The notes under the pieces are model-generated. The model made no database searches, was not told the origin of the DNA, and saw only the letters and a list, made by a program, of their open reading frames with translations. Shown in pieces: positions 54,301 to 64,000 of a stretch of 64,000 bases of DNA (its first letter is position 1; each line of letters opens with the position of its first letter). Location of the stretch: contig QNQO01000504.1 in NCBI GenBank assembly GCA_003290165.1, positions 248,001 to 312,000 of the forward strand, given 5' to 3'. The position numbers and the translations under genes were made by a program. Origin of the DNA: Berberis thunbergii. Taxonomy: Eukaryota; Streptophyta; Magnoliopsida; Ranunculales; Berberidaceae.

Positions 54301-57300
54301 CACGTCGGAAACATATTCATCCGTAGATACTCATATTTAAGATGCCACTCCAACATGTCCGCTTTCACAACCTATTTAATTTGTCAAGAGAAAGGCCACT
54401 TGGGTTCGAGTGGGATTTCACTTTTTTTTTTTCTTTTTCAAAAGACGAGATTCATTTTTCGTTTGGGTGTGCAAGTAGGTGGGTGTGGAAAGGGGATTCT
54501 GTGAGTGAAAATAGCAACTGCCATTGTGGACTATACTATATTGCATTTCCTTTATTCTTTCCAAAAATTTCTTTGTTCTGTCTTCAAATTCGTGATTTGT
54601 TCCAAACTTGTGATACGGACAAGTTAACAGACGAATTAGACTATTGACATTTGCCTGTCAAGCTGTAGAGCTTTTGTTGTCACTAAGCTTGACATTTATT
54701 AAAATAGGCTGCTTTAACAAATTTGAGTCAGACGGTTTAAGTTCTCAAGGTCTGCAGCACATTTGGAACTGTATCAGATTATTATTTTCCTATTTTCTTA
54801 TAACTCATTTGTCATTTCGTGTCAGCTTTACAACATTAGCAGTTCAGATTTGAGTGATTTCTTTGGAGGCCCAGCATTCCTTGCATGGTCACGCATGGGA
54901 AATTTGCATGGGTGAGTTTGCAAGTTTCTTCCTTCTTTCAAGTGTTGCTGAAGCTGTTTTAATTCTGGACGGGGGTAATTCATACCCTACCTTGTTCCAT
55001 AAGGACATAGGTGTTTATGCGTTTAGCAGTTTTATTTGATCAAGACATTGTTTCAGAAAAAAAGAGGGAAAAAAATGAATTAGAAAGAAAGACGATCCTT
55101 GCTGCAAATCTTTTGTATAATGTGACATATTTATATGCATATGAAGAGTGCTCATACATTAAACTTGTCTCTACCCAAAGACTGTCCAATTTTCTTTTAT
55201 GCAGTATGATTTTATCCACATGCCCCAACCCACCCCTCCCCCTCTCACCTTCCCGCCCCCTTCCCCACCTGGTCCATGGAGTTCTGTTGCATGAGCACTA
55301 GCTGTCCTATAACCCTCACTTCATTCTCTGTGAATGATTCTGCTGTTGTGTTTAACTGTTACATATCATTATCAAATTGTAGATGGGGTGGACCATTACC
55401 GCAAAGTTGGCATGATGACCAATTAAACTTGCAGAAGAGAATTCTATCCAGAATGTATGAATTTGGAATGACCCCAGGTGTGTATGCTCCTATTATAATT
55501 TTCTTATTGCGAGTGCCAAATACCATGTTTGGTTTACTTTGAATGCTAATTTGTTGATTAGTGATAAATAAATAATCTTTTCTAGTCCTTTGATTCAACT
55601 GTTGGAATCCCTTTTTGTCATTTCAACCTATCAATGTTTCTGATGGAAAAGTTTAAATTTTTGGCTTGCGGTGTGTAGGATTGCTAGATTATATGTATAG
55701 TCATTACGGAGTGGGTCCACAGGCTCATGTGCCAGGATAAATAAGCCTTTTGTGAATTGGCAGGCAACAACTCCAAAAATGCGCTCGACTCTCTGCAATA
55801 CTGTTATCACCCTTTCAGCTAACAATTCCATACTATGATTCTGCAATTAGACAAGGAGAAAGCGCATTCTAAATGGTTGTTTTATTTTTAAGAATAACCC
55901 ATAGAACCAATTGTAAGTTGTTTCCAAATTTACAACCAAAGTAACTACACAAGTAGTTCTAATCCAACTGTACCATGGTTTGAGATTTTAGACTATAACA
56001 AATAACAGTTGCAATGGCTCACATCGAAAATTTTGTTAAATTATAATTTAATCTATAGAAAGGCAATATAATTAGTTTGAATGTAGTTACCTTAGCAGAA
56101 AGATATAGACATCCAGACAAACCGAAACTAAGAGACGCTCTTAGGGAAAATAGTGGAAGCAATCTGCATTCCTGGTACTGATATACTAAATGACTAGGAA
56201 ATTCTAGTAAAAACTTATTATCATTGATGATTTTTCTATATCTGTTTGAAGGCATATCCTTTTGCACCCTATCCCCTAGAAACTATAATGGAGTAGCCTT
56301 TATGATTCCAGAATGTTCCTAGAAAACCTTAACACAGGTTATGGCGTAAAATATCTTATCAGTTTTTCTTTTCTTTGGTTATGGTATGCAGTGATATCTC
56401 TTATCAAATTTGTGGCGATATTTCCTCTTATGTATTTTCTCTGTACCCCTGTGAATTCCTTACTCTCTTTGGGGGTACCTTTGTATGAATTGAATTGTGT
56501 TCTTATAGGGGGGAAAAAAACTCTAATGCTGTTAAAATGTGTTGTCCAGTCCTCCCAGCTTTTTCTGGAAATGTTCCTGCGGCATTAAAAACCATATTTC
56601 CATCAGCAAAAATAACCCGGCTAGGAAACTGGTAAGTATTTCCATATATCTTTGTGCCGCATTCCTATGAAAGCTGTGAAACTTCTAATTGTTTACCCCC
56701 TCTCGCTTGCTATTTTTCATTACATGAAGGTTTACTGTTGGAAGTGACCCTAGATGGTGTTGCACGTACCTTCTTGACGCAACTGATCCTTTATTTGTTG
56801 AAATTGGGAAAGCATTTATTAGTCAACAACTGAAAGGTGTGTTTCAAATGCCTCCACACTGCTTTCTTCCTCTAAATCTTCAAGAAAAGAAATACAAGTT
56901 ACGTTGGGTTCTAAAATTTCTTTTAGAACCGTCATTGTCGCCTATTTGTAGCATTTTAACTTTATTTTTCTCAAATTTTTTCCAGAGTACGGTAGGAGTG
57001 GGCACATATACAACTGGTACAACATCTACTTGTTATATTTGATGGCTCCCTCTTCAAATTATTTCCATTTATGTTGTATTAACAATTCTTATCTGGGGAT
57101 CATGTAATAGATTGAGTAATTTACCGACCGTCCATGTAAACCTTAAATATCACAACAAATTCCGTAAACATCGTCCAAACCCCTATATATAATTGAATTA
57201 GCATCCTCCCCTTGACAACCTAGGGTGCTATCTAGATCATCTACACCTATTTATTTGGAAACCTGCTACTGCATTTAGCAATCTTCTTTAACAAAATGAT

Positions 57301-60300
57301 TTGGGAATATACTTGTTTGCCACTTTTGGCACCTAAACCTTCATGTGTTTTTTCCCATCAATTTCTGACATGGTATGGTGAGTATGTGCTTAGTAATCGG
57401 TGGCATGTGAATATTTAGTGTAAGATAATACTTGGAGATTAGCCTAATATCAGTGACATGGAAAAATCATTAGTCTTTGAGGTGTTCTGAACTATCTCTC
57501 CTCCAAGGATGCACGGATACGGATACGTGTGTCGTTTTAGACACAAAAATGACACGTCGACTTGGCAATTTCTAAAAAAAGATCCAACGACACCTCAAAA
57601 TAAAATTATAATTAGTTTATGGTCATAAATAAGTTATACTAGAATATGAGAAAATAAAATAGAGAAAATGAAAATATAAATTGACAAGATTGTAATGGCT
57701 AGATTATGCTAAATGGAATACTAGAAATGTATTGGAGAATTCTTTCAAATAAATCAGACAAGATAACAACTCCTCTAAATAGTTAACCTAAAGTATAGTT
57801 GAATGCTAGAAATGTATTGACGAATTATTTTAAATAAATTGGACAAGATAACAACTTCTTTAAGTTGTAACTTAAAAGTATATAATTATAGAGCCTGTCT
57901 AACTGGCGAGGAAACCAGCGAGGGAGGGGGTTGCAACCCTCCATCTCGCTCGGGATGCGCGAAGGGGGATGCAATGCATGCATCCCAAGCGAGATGGAGG
58001 GTTGCCACCCCCTCCCTCGCTGGTTTCCTCGACAGTTAGAATTTCTGATAATTATATGAGTATTTGCACTTGCAACATGCACTCACAAAAAATTTTAAAA
58101 AATAACCCACCCAAAATGTCACTATTGGACATGCTGGAAACACGTTTTGATCGTGCTGCGCACGTGTCTGAACTGGTCAACCCGACAGACACATTGATCG
58201 CAGTCGGATACGTGTCGAGTGCGTGTCGGGCACATGTCCGTGTCCGATACATGTTGGAGTTGGACTCGCAAACGTGGATTTTTTCGAAGAGTTTGTGCAT
58301 CCTTGCTCTCCTCTCTCTTCCTCACTTTGTATCCGATTTAACACCTTCTACTGGAAATTGGTTTTCCTTCATTGACATTAATTACTATATTAGCTTTTTC
58401 TAATCAAGTTTTGTAAACCTTATTTATGTTCAGATTGTCAAAATGATTTATATTTGAAATGTTAATTTCTAACATTTCACTTGCAAATATATGTTTTATT
58501 CTAATAAAATGTAATTTTTGCATTGCGTATTATATTCTGTGATAACTAGTAGATGCCCATTGTTATTTCTTTGGTTATCTGTTGATACTCCTTTTGCATT
58601 ACAGTGATACTTTTGACGAGAATACTCCGCCTGTAGATGACCCAGAGTATATCTCCTCCTTAGGTGCAGCCATATTTAGAGGAATGCACAGTGGTGATGA
58701 TGATGCTGTCTGGCTGATGCAGGTGCAAGGATAATGCCTAATAATAGTTAGTGTTAAGCTTTTGCTGAACCCTGAATGGAACTCTTATTCTGTTTTTTCC
58801 CTTCACATATTAAGAGGTCAATTTTTTCATCAAGGAGTAATTTTTTTTAAGCTGTGCTCTACTAGAGAGTTCCATTTTAACTGCAGAATTGTCTTATATT
58901 GACCATTTTTGGTAGCATTTCTGGATTTCATGAAGTTATTCACGGTTTTAGATCACACTGGAAATTTGAACTTAAAATAATCTTAATAACAAAAAACGCG
59001 TATCTGTATTTTCTAATTCTAAAGCCATCAATTGTTTGTAATATACCAGTGCAATTGTTACTGTTATTCCAGTAACAGTTGAAATTGGGAAAGGAAATTG
59101 ATACTGGGTTTTAAAGCTTGTTATTTTGGTATGGTCTTCCACACCATTATTTTTCCTAATTAAGCTTTCATTTTGCAGGGCTGGCTGTTTTTGTATGATC
59201 CATTTTGGAAGCCGCCACAAATGAAGGTTGACAGAAATAAACCACATACCTTTGTCGTATTTAGTTATTACATCGTGCTTCTATCTTTTCCTGTCAACAC
59301 ATTTTAATGCATTGCATGTCATGCATCTTCATTTAGGTCAAATGCTTTGAGATTCTGCATTTGTCTATGATTTGAGCAACTAGCTGAGCCAGTCAATTGC
59401 TTGAATATCCTCTTTTCCTAGAGATCTTGCTAGTCCTAACCCAGTCTAGGTTTGTCTCTTTCCAATGTACATCACAAGTGTCCCAAAGGTATAGAGTTCA
59501 GCTGAATTGAGACAGCATTAACACTACTCAAATATGGATTGAGGTGTACTATTACTTAGATAACGATTATTTGTGAATTTACTAATAATAACCATAATTT
59601 GAAAACTATTTGAGATGTGCCATAACTATCACGTATTGTATCGTGTGGTCATGTATAGGTCATAACAAAAAAGCCATCTGAATATATAGCACGATATGTG
59701 GCGTAAAATATACCAACAAGGATGCACGAACTCTTCGAAAAACCCCCGTTTCAAGAGTCGAAAACGTGTCGGACACGAACACGCGGTCAACGGTCAGGAC
59801 ACGTTGACTAGATTAGACACGTCCCAGACTCGGCAACATCAGGACACGACAACATGCTTTTTTTATTTTTTATTTATTTTTAATCTTGGGTGCAAATAGC
59901 CCATTAGGGCTTCTTCTTTCTCATCCCATTCTTCTCAGACTAAGTGAGACATACAGGGAGAGAGATGAGGTGCATGTGCAGACGATCGAGATTCCCTGGC
60001 GAGAGAGAGAAATCGAGGGAGACACAGTCAGAGAGAAATTGAGGGAGAGATATCTCTGCACTAACCTGTTTTGACGGAGAGAGATTGGATGTCCCTTGAT
60101 CTGTTGATTTCGACATCAATATCAGGTAAGTACTTAGTTCTTCTTCTCTTTCGTTTTTTCAGATCTGAAGTCTCTCCCCCTCCCTCTCTAGTCTCAAACG
60201 AAATGTCTCAAAAACTTTCTGTATCTCCACTTGAGCCCTTGATTCTTCTTCACTTTTAGTTTTTGCACTGGGCGTTTTACTTTGGTTACTTGTTTGAAGA

Positions 60301-62365
60301 TTTCTGTGTTGTTTCACGGGCTTGGGGAGTGTGTGGTCATTCAATGTTTGCGTGAATGTTAACTTGATGAATGTGTGTTTGTTTTCCTTGTAATGGAAAT
60401 GCAATGTTGTGTCTTACAGAATGTTGTGTTGTCTTACAGATTATTTTGTTCACTGAAAAATGAGGCTATTTTTCATATGAACATGTGTAGTTGGTCCTAT
60501 GCATACACAACACTGGACTTTGATCTTGATCAAAACTAATTTCTGTCACTTGTTATTTGTCTGATAATCTGTTCATTTTTCTTCTGTCATGTAGTCTGAA
60601 CCATTTGTTTGATCATGGTCTCCTATTCCTATAATGCGAAAAAAAAATTCATGCTAAGTTGTTCATTATTATTGTTTATATTTATATGAGTTATATAAAA
60701 AAAATTAAGGTTTGACGTGTCGCCGAGTCCTAGTTTTTTTAAAATTGCCTAGTGTCGTATCCGTGTCTGTGCATCCTTGTATACCAATAGTTAACTATTT
60801 TCTGGTATTTAGGGTGAATCAGAACCTGAGCCCTAGGGTGATGGGTCTTGTGTAGCTTTTTCCATTTTCAACATTTCTGTATTAAATCCATCTATTTGTC
60901 ATTGTCTCAATAATAACTTTATATTCAAACTGTTGAATTTCTATTAGTGAATGATTTCTGTTTAATGTTGCTCTCCTAATGAAGCATTCCCTCTGTTTCT
61001 GTTTTAGGCACTCTTACACTCTGTTCCTAAAGGGAAGTTGGTTGTCCTTGATCTATTTGCTGAAGTCAAACCCATATGGATTACCTCAGAGCAATTTTAT
61101 GGTGTTCCATATATCTGGTAAGTAGCAAATAAAACTGGCAGTTGTGAAGTTTTATTGCGCTTACATTTGCCAATCATTATAAGCCCAAAGAATGTATGGA
61201 AATGTGGATAACTTGAAGCACTTAACTTCTATGGGTTTGAACTTGGTACTTTAATCGTTGCCCTCTACAAGCCAATCATGATGTTATGACTTCTCTAAAT
61301 TCTAAACTTGAAGAAAAACAAAACTTCCTTCTGCTATGTTTTTTGCTCCTTTCATCTCTTAGTAGTTTGTGGTGGTCTGTGTGCAGGTGCATGCTACATA
61401 ATTTTGCCGGGAACATTGAAATGTATGGTGTCTTGGATGCAATAGGTTCTGGACCTGTTGAAGCTCGTATAAGTGAAAACTCTACAATGGCAAGTGTGTC
61501 TAATTTCACTCGTTTCAATCAATTTTTCAGTTGAATATCTTGTGAAGGTTCTTTATCCCCGGTCATGTCTTTAGTCTGTCATAAACAATTGAGCATTCAC
61601 TAAGAATGCATGCCTGCTATTTTTTGTTTGGAGCTCAGATTTGCCAATATGCACACGTTACTAAGTGTGATTTGAGGATATGTGAGAATTAATAAATCTG
61701 AAGGTAATGTATTAATTTTCATCAATATGGATGAATTGTACTAGTTGCATGCAAATATGCAACCCAACATAAAGGATCTTTTTATTATTTGCATTTGCAA
61801 CTCAAAATCTATGTGACACTACATTTCTTCTAACATATTGCCAGTATGCATTTCCATGGCTTTGGAGATGTCCTTTGAGGAAACAAGAGATAGTGCATAC
61901 TCCATTGAACAACAGACCCATCACAATCATCTTATGAGCCATTTCTTGACATCATAAAGATGTAAACCGTATTTATGTGTGCATTTGTACATTCATTTGG
62001 TAACATGGTCATCATTCATTCAACATATGTGAAAGATTGACAAAAGATGTATCTTACTCTCATCAGTAGACCATGTGTTTAAAGCTCTCTTGTGGAATGA
62101 GTGAAAGCACTTTGTTAATCCTGCACACAAGTAGAAAGGAGATATTTCCTTTATTAATATTAAAAGCTATTAATTAAATGAAGGGAAACCAGTGTTTTTT
62201 ATTATCTGCTAGTCATGTAGATGGTTATCTACGATTCATTCTGATCTGTTATTACATTTTATGCAGGTTGGTGTTGGAATGTCCATGGAGGGTATTGAAC
62301 ATAATCCTGTGGTCTATGATCTTATGTCGGAAATGACATTTCAACATGAGAAACTCAATGTAAAG
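51362..62365 (+). CDS. NAGLU: Alpha-N-acetylglucosaminidase (GH89), exons 1-14, 3' end off the window
   Basis: Removes terminal alpha-linked N-acetylglucosamine; in animals the lysosomal heparan-sulfate enzyme, in plants a secretory/vacuolar glycosidase. Exons: 51362-51598, 51775-51851, 52950-53161, 53293-53414, 54826-54911, 55383-55477, 56550-56631, 56730-56836, 56986-57016, 58605-58722, 59179-59226, 61008-61117, 61387-61489, 62267-62365. All joints keep frame, giving 509 codons of an expected roughly 800. A hydrophobic N-terminus (residues 9-24) is a signal peptide or anchor. Family blocks visible: [92 protein letters not shown] (first catalytic Glu), [19 protein letters not shown] and [14 protein letters not shown] (second catalytic Glu). 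Intron 13 uses GC-AG. Introns 9 and 11 hold hAT elements. Confidence 0.95.
57504..58305 (+). mobile_element. hAT element in NAGLU intron 9
   Basis: Termini CAAGGATGCAC and GTGCATCCTTG. Perfect 8-bp TSD CTCTCCTC (57496-57503, 58306-58313). Subterminal DNA is rich in CGTGTC/GACACG repeats. 802 bp, no transposase, with a nested foldback element at 57890-58047. Confidence 0.93.
57890..58047. mobile_element. 158-bp foldback MITE nested in the intron-9 hAT
   Basis: Two arms of about 70 bp are almost perfect inverted copies. The left arm includes GAGGAAACCAGCGAGGGAGG and the right arm its complement at about 58012-58031. The centre is near 57975 (GGATGCAATGCATGCATCC). Flanked by ATAATTAT (57882-57889, 58048-58055), an 8-bp TSD. 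GC-rich compared with its surroundings. Confidence 0.85.
59717..60779 (-). mobile_element. hAT element in NAGLU intron 11, same family, inverted
   Basis: Same termini, CAAGGATGCAC and GTGCATCCTTG, with perfect 8-bp TSD TATACCAA (59709-59716, 60780-60787). Its left end matches the right end of the intron-9 copy (GAACTCTTCGAAAAA segment), so it lies in the opposite orientation. 1063 bp. The middle (about 59890-60690) is unrelated to the first copy and is described under findings. Confidence 0.93.
61490..61495 (+). other. GC-AG intron donor of NAGLU intron 13
   Basis: The exon ends ...ACAATG and the intron begins GCAAGT. Joining ATG to the acceptor at 62267 keeps frame and gives [12 protein letters not shown], as expected for the family. 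The nearest GT donor, four bases on, would shift the frame. Confidence 0.88.
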
Positions 62366-63770
62366 GTAATCTTGATATTTGAATTGCATTCTTAATTTTA
62401 CATATTTATTAATTTACAGAGTTAATTACTTCCTTTAAATATTTAGTTAATACATTCAGTTAGTGGAAACCAAAGAGGCAAACTTGATTAAAGAAAATAA
62501 CTCTTTTAATCTACAATGTTAAATTTTAGTAACTCCAAGACATAGATATAGGTATGAGTATAATCACACTATGTTGTATTTGTAACATGCTAAGAAGGAT
62601 GAATTAGGCTATATAAATTTCTCATAATTTAAATTTAGATGTGAATATAGGTTGTTGTAATAAAAAATTGCTACATGTACCTGATTGTTTGGCTCGGTTG
62701 CACCAATTCTTTGTTGCACTGGCACTTTGGGATGTTTAGACTTTGTTGCACCAACCTAAAATATGTAATACAGACTTACCATTTTTTATCAATAAAAACC
62801 ATTTGATAGTTAAATTTTCTCGTTTATGAACATGAATTTGTTATTGATGAAAAAATAAAAGGAAATGTTATTGATAAAACTGAACTCCATTCACAAATTC
62901 TTAACTTTTAAGTTTGCATACAAACATCAAATATGCACTAACTATCGTTACAAATTCTACAATAAATAGCAAACACTATGGTAGGTTGTGTAATAAAAAT
63001 AAGAAATACATCTTAAAAAATCTTATAAAACTACATTTCAAAAACATTCTCTCTTCTTCATGCATCTGATCTAAAATGTAGAAGGTACAATGTGTTCATC
63101 AAACAACGAGAGGTAGAGAAAATATGTATTAAAAATTAAAAAAAATAAATACGTAGGTGAATGCATCAATTTAAAAATTGCCGCTAATATTATAACAAAT
63201 TCAAAATAATTATTTTTAGAACCAAAAAATCTTACATCCAAATTCATAATTGGAATCCTTTATACACAATCCTCAATCAATAACATGAGTACTCTTCTTC
63301 CCTTGGTAATTAATTAGAGTTGCTTTAGAGTTAGCAAAATGTGGTTGAGTACACTAAGAAATTTTTAAAAGTTAAATAAAAAAATGAAGTTGGGGGCATC
63401 GAACCAAACAGTCAGTTTCACATAGCAACTCCCTTGTAATATAGTGTACCTGTGTATGTATAAGTTGTCATTTAAAAACAAGGCTAATAGTAATAACAAA
63501 CTATAAATAAATAAATAGATATATTGATAAATAAAAATGTCATTAGTTTACTATGTATCCATGCAGTATAGGATTGTAAAATTGGTGTTGTACTGCATAA
63601 ATGCAGTATCTAGGTGCCATATTGTGTTGGGCAAGATACGGTAGGCATACCAAAGTTTGAAGTATCCTGAATCAAAGCTCTTCACGATTTATCAATTTGA
63701 TTATGTAATTCATGTTTTTTTTTATGAATATTGTTGTATTCAAGGTATTCTTTCAAAAATATTTTGTTAA
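62366..63770 (+). other. NAGLU intron 14 (partial), no other feature
   Basis: Donor GTAATC at 62366. AT-rich intron DNA with no further NAGLU exon found up to the window end. Confidence 0.6.
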
Positions 63771-64000
63771 GTAGGGTGTGCAGGGGTGGACCTACAGAGG
63801 GACCACAGGGGCAGTTGCCCCCTCTATTTTCATAAAAAAAGTATATACCTAGCATTTTTGAATTTCTTAATATAAACATAAAAATACAATTATACAGTAT
63901 TAAAAAATGTTATTCAATAAAAGACATTACCTCTTTGGTATAACGGTTGGTCTTTAAAATCTGTTACTAATGACCCAAGTTTGATCCCCTTGCATCTTAA
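63771..64000. mobile_element. Repeat remnant in NAGLU intron 14, possibly SINE-related
   Basis: CAGGGGTGGACCTACAGAGG followed by GGGGCAGTTGCCCCCTC is a phrase common in plant dispersed repeats. Near 63930-63990 GGTATAACGGTTGG and AAGTTTGATCCCC resemble A and B boxes. Boundaries are not seen because the window ends. Confidence 0.35.

Noticed and set aside
61276..61518. 80-codon minus-strand frame over NAGLU exon 13
   Set aside because: Shadow of the NAGLU exon, which is supported by splice sites and family motifs.
63920..63990. Possible tRNA gene at the right end
   Set aside because: Box-like words are present but no cloverleaf could be drawn; kept only as a possible SINE remnant.

Overview
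The window is nuclear DNA of a flowering plant, most likely a woody or otherwise repeat-rich eudicot. I base this on a multi-exon host gene with GT/AG introns, an intronless plant-type matrix metalloproteinase, and layers of plant transposon families (Athila-like Ty3/gypsy, copia, CACTA, hAT, Mutator, LINE, SINE). Species cannot be named from the sequence alone. No bacterial, organellar, tRNA, rRNA or CRISPR feature was recognised. Only two intact-looking host genes were found: a matrix metalloproteinase (MMP, 28748-29809, minus strand) and the first 14 exons of an alpha-N-acetylglucosaminidase gene (NAGLU, GH89; 51362-62365, plus strand, running off the right edge). A decayed second MMP copy sits at the left edge (about 35-404).

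Layout. (1) 1-1133: MMP pseudogene, its old promoter, a local duplication and a SINE with target-site duplication (TSD). (2) 1134-24862: a Russian-doll nest. An old gypsy-like element C (possible LTRs 1134-1707 and about 24670-24862, decayed gag-like coiled-coil reading frame, two tandem-repeat families) is interrupted at 6156/24640 by element A (6157-24639, LTRs of about 1.9 kb). A is interrupted by a hAT element with a GGGAT/ATCCC-rich body. That hAT is in turn interrupted 13 bp from its end by a young Athila-like element E (8624-16592, LTRs nearly identical, perfect 5-bp TSD). (3) 25054-26548: a long-arm foldback Mutator-like element with perfect 9-bp TSD. (4) 26558-31643: the MMP gene with small repeats (SINEs, LINE remnant, CACTA MITE). 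(5) 31644-35606: a CACTA element with internally deleted TNP2 transposase, abutted by a 5' fragment of a gypsy element. (6) 36370-49120: a LINE split by element B (37078-48284). B is a relative of A in opposite orientation, and its two LTRs carry a copia solo LTR and a hAT. (7) 49595-50208: a TRIM. (8) 50640-64000: NAGLU, with two members of one hAT family in introns 9 and 11, one of them holding a nested 158-bp foldback element.

Functional reading. The host genes are a secreted zinc endopeptidase and a lysosomal/vacuolar-type or secreted glycosidase, with no sign that they work together. The large retroelements E, A and B all lack reverse transcriptase. Each keeps gag plus an aspartic protease, a tRNA-Asp primer site and two short conserved noncoding motifs (one just after the coding frame, one hairpin just before the polypurine tract), which suggests non-autonomous elements mobilised in trans. 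E is one 899-codon frame (gag, protease, integrase tail) with two in-frame amber codons. A and B share a post-protease reading frame of unknown function where reverse transcriptase would be expected. All comparisons were made by eye within the window; no database search was run.
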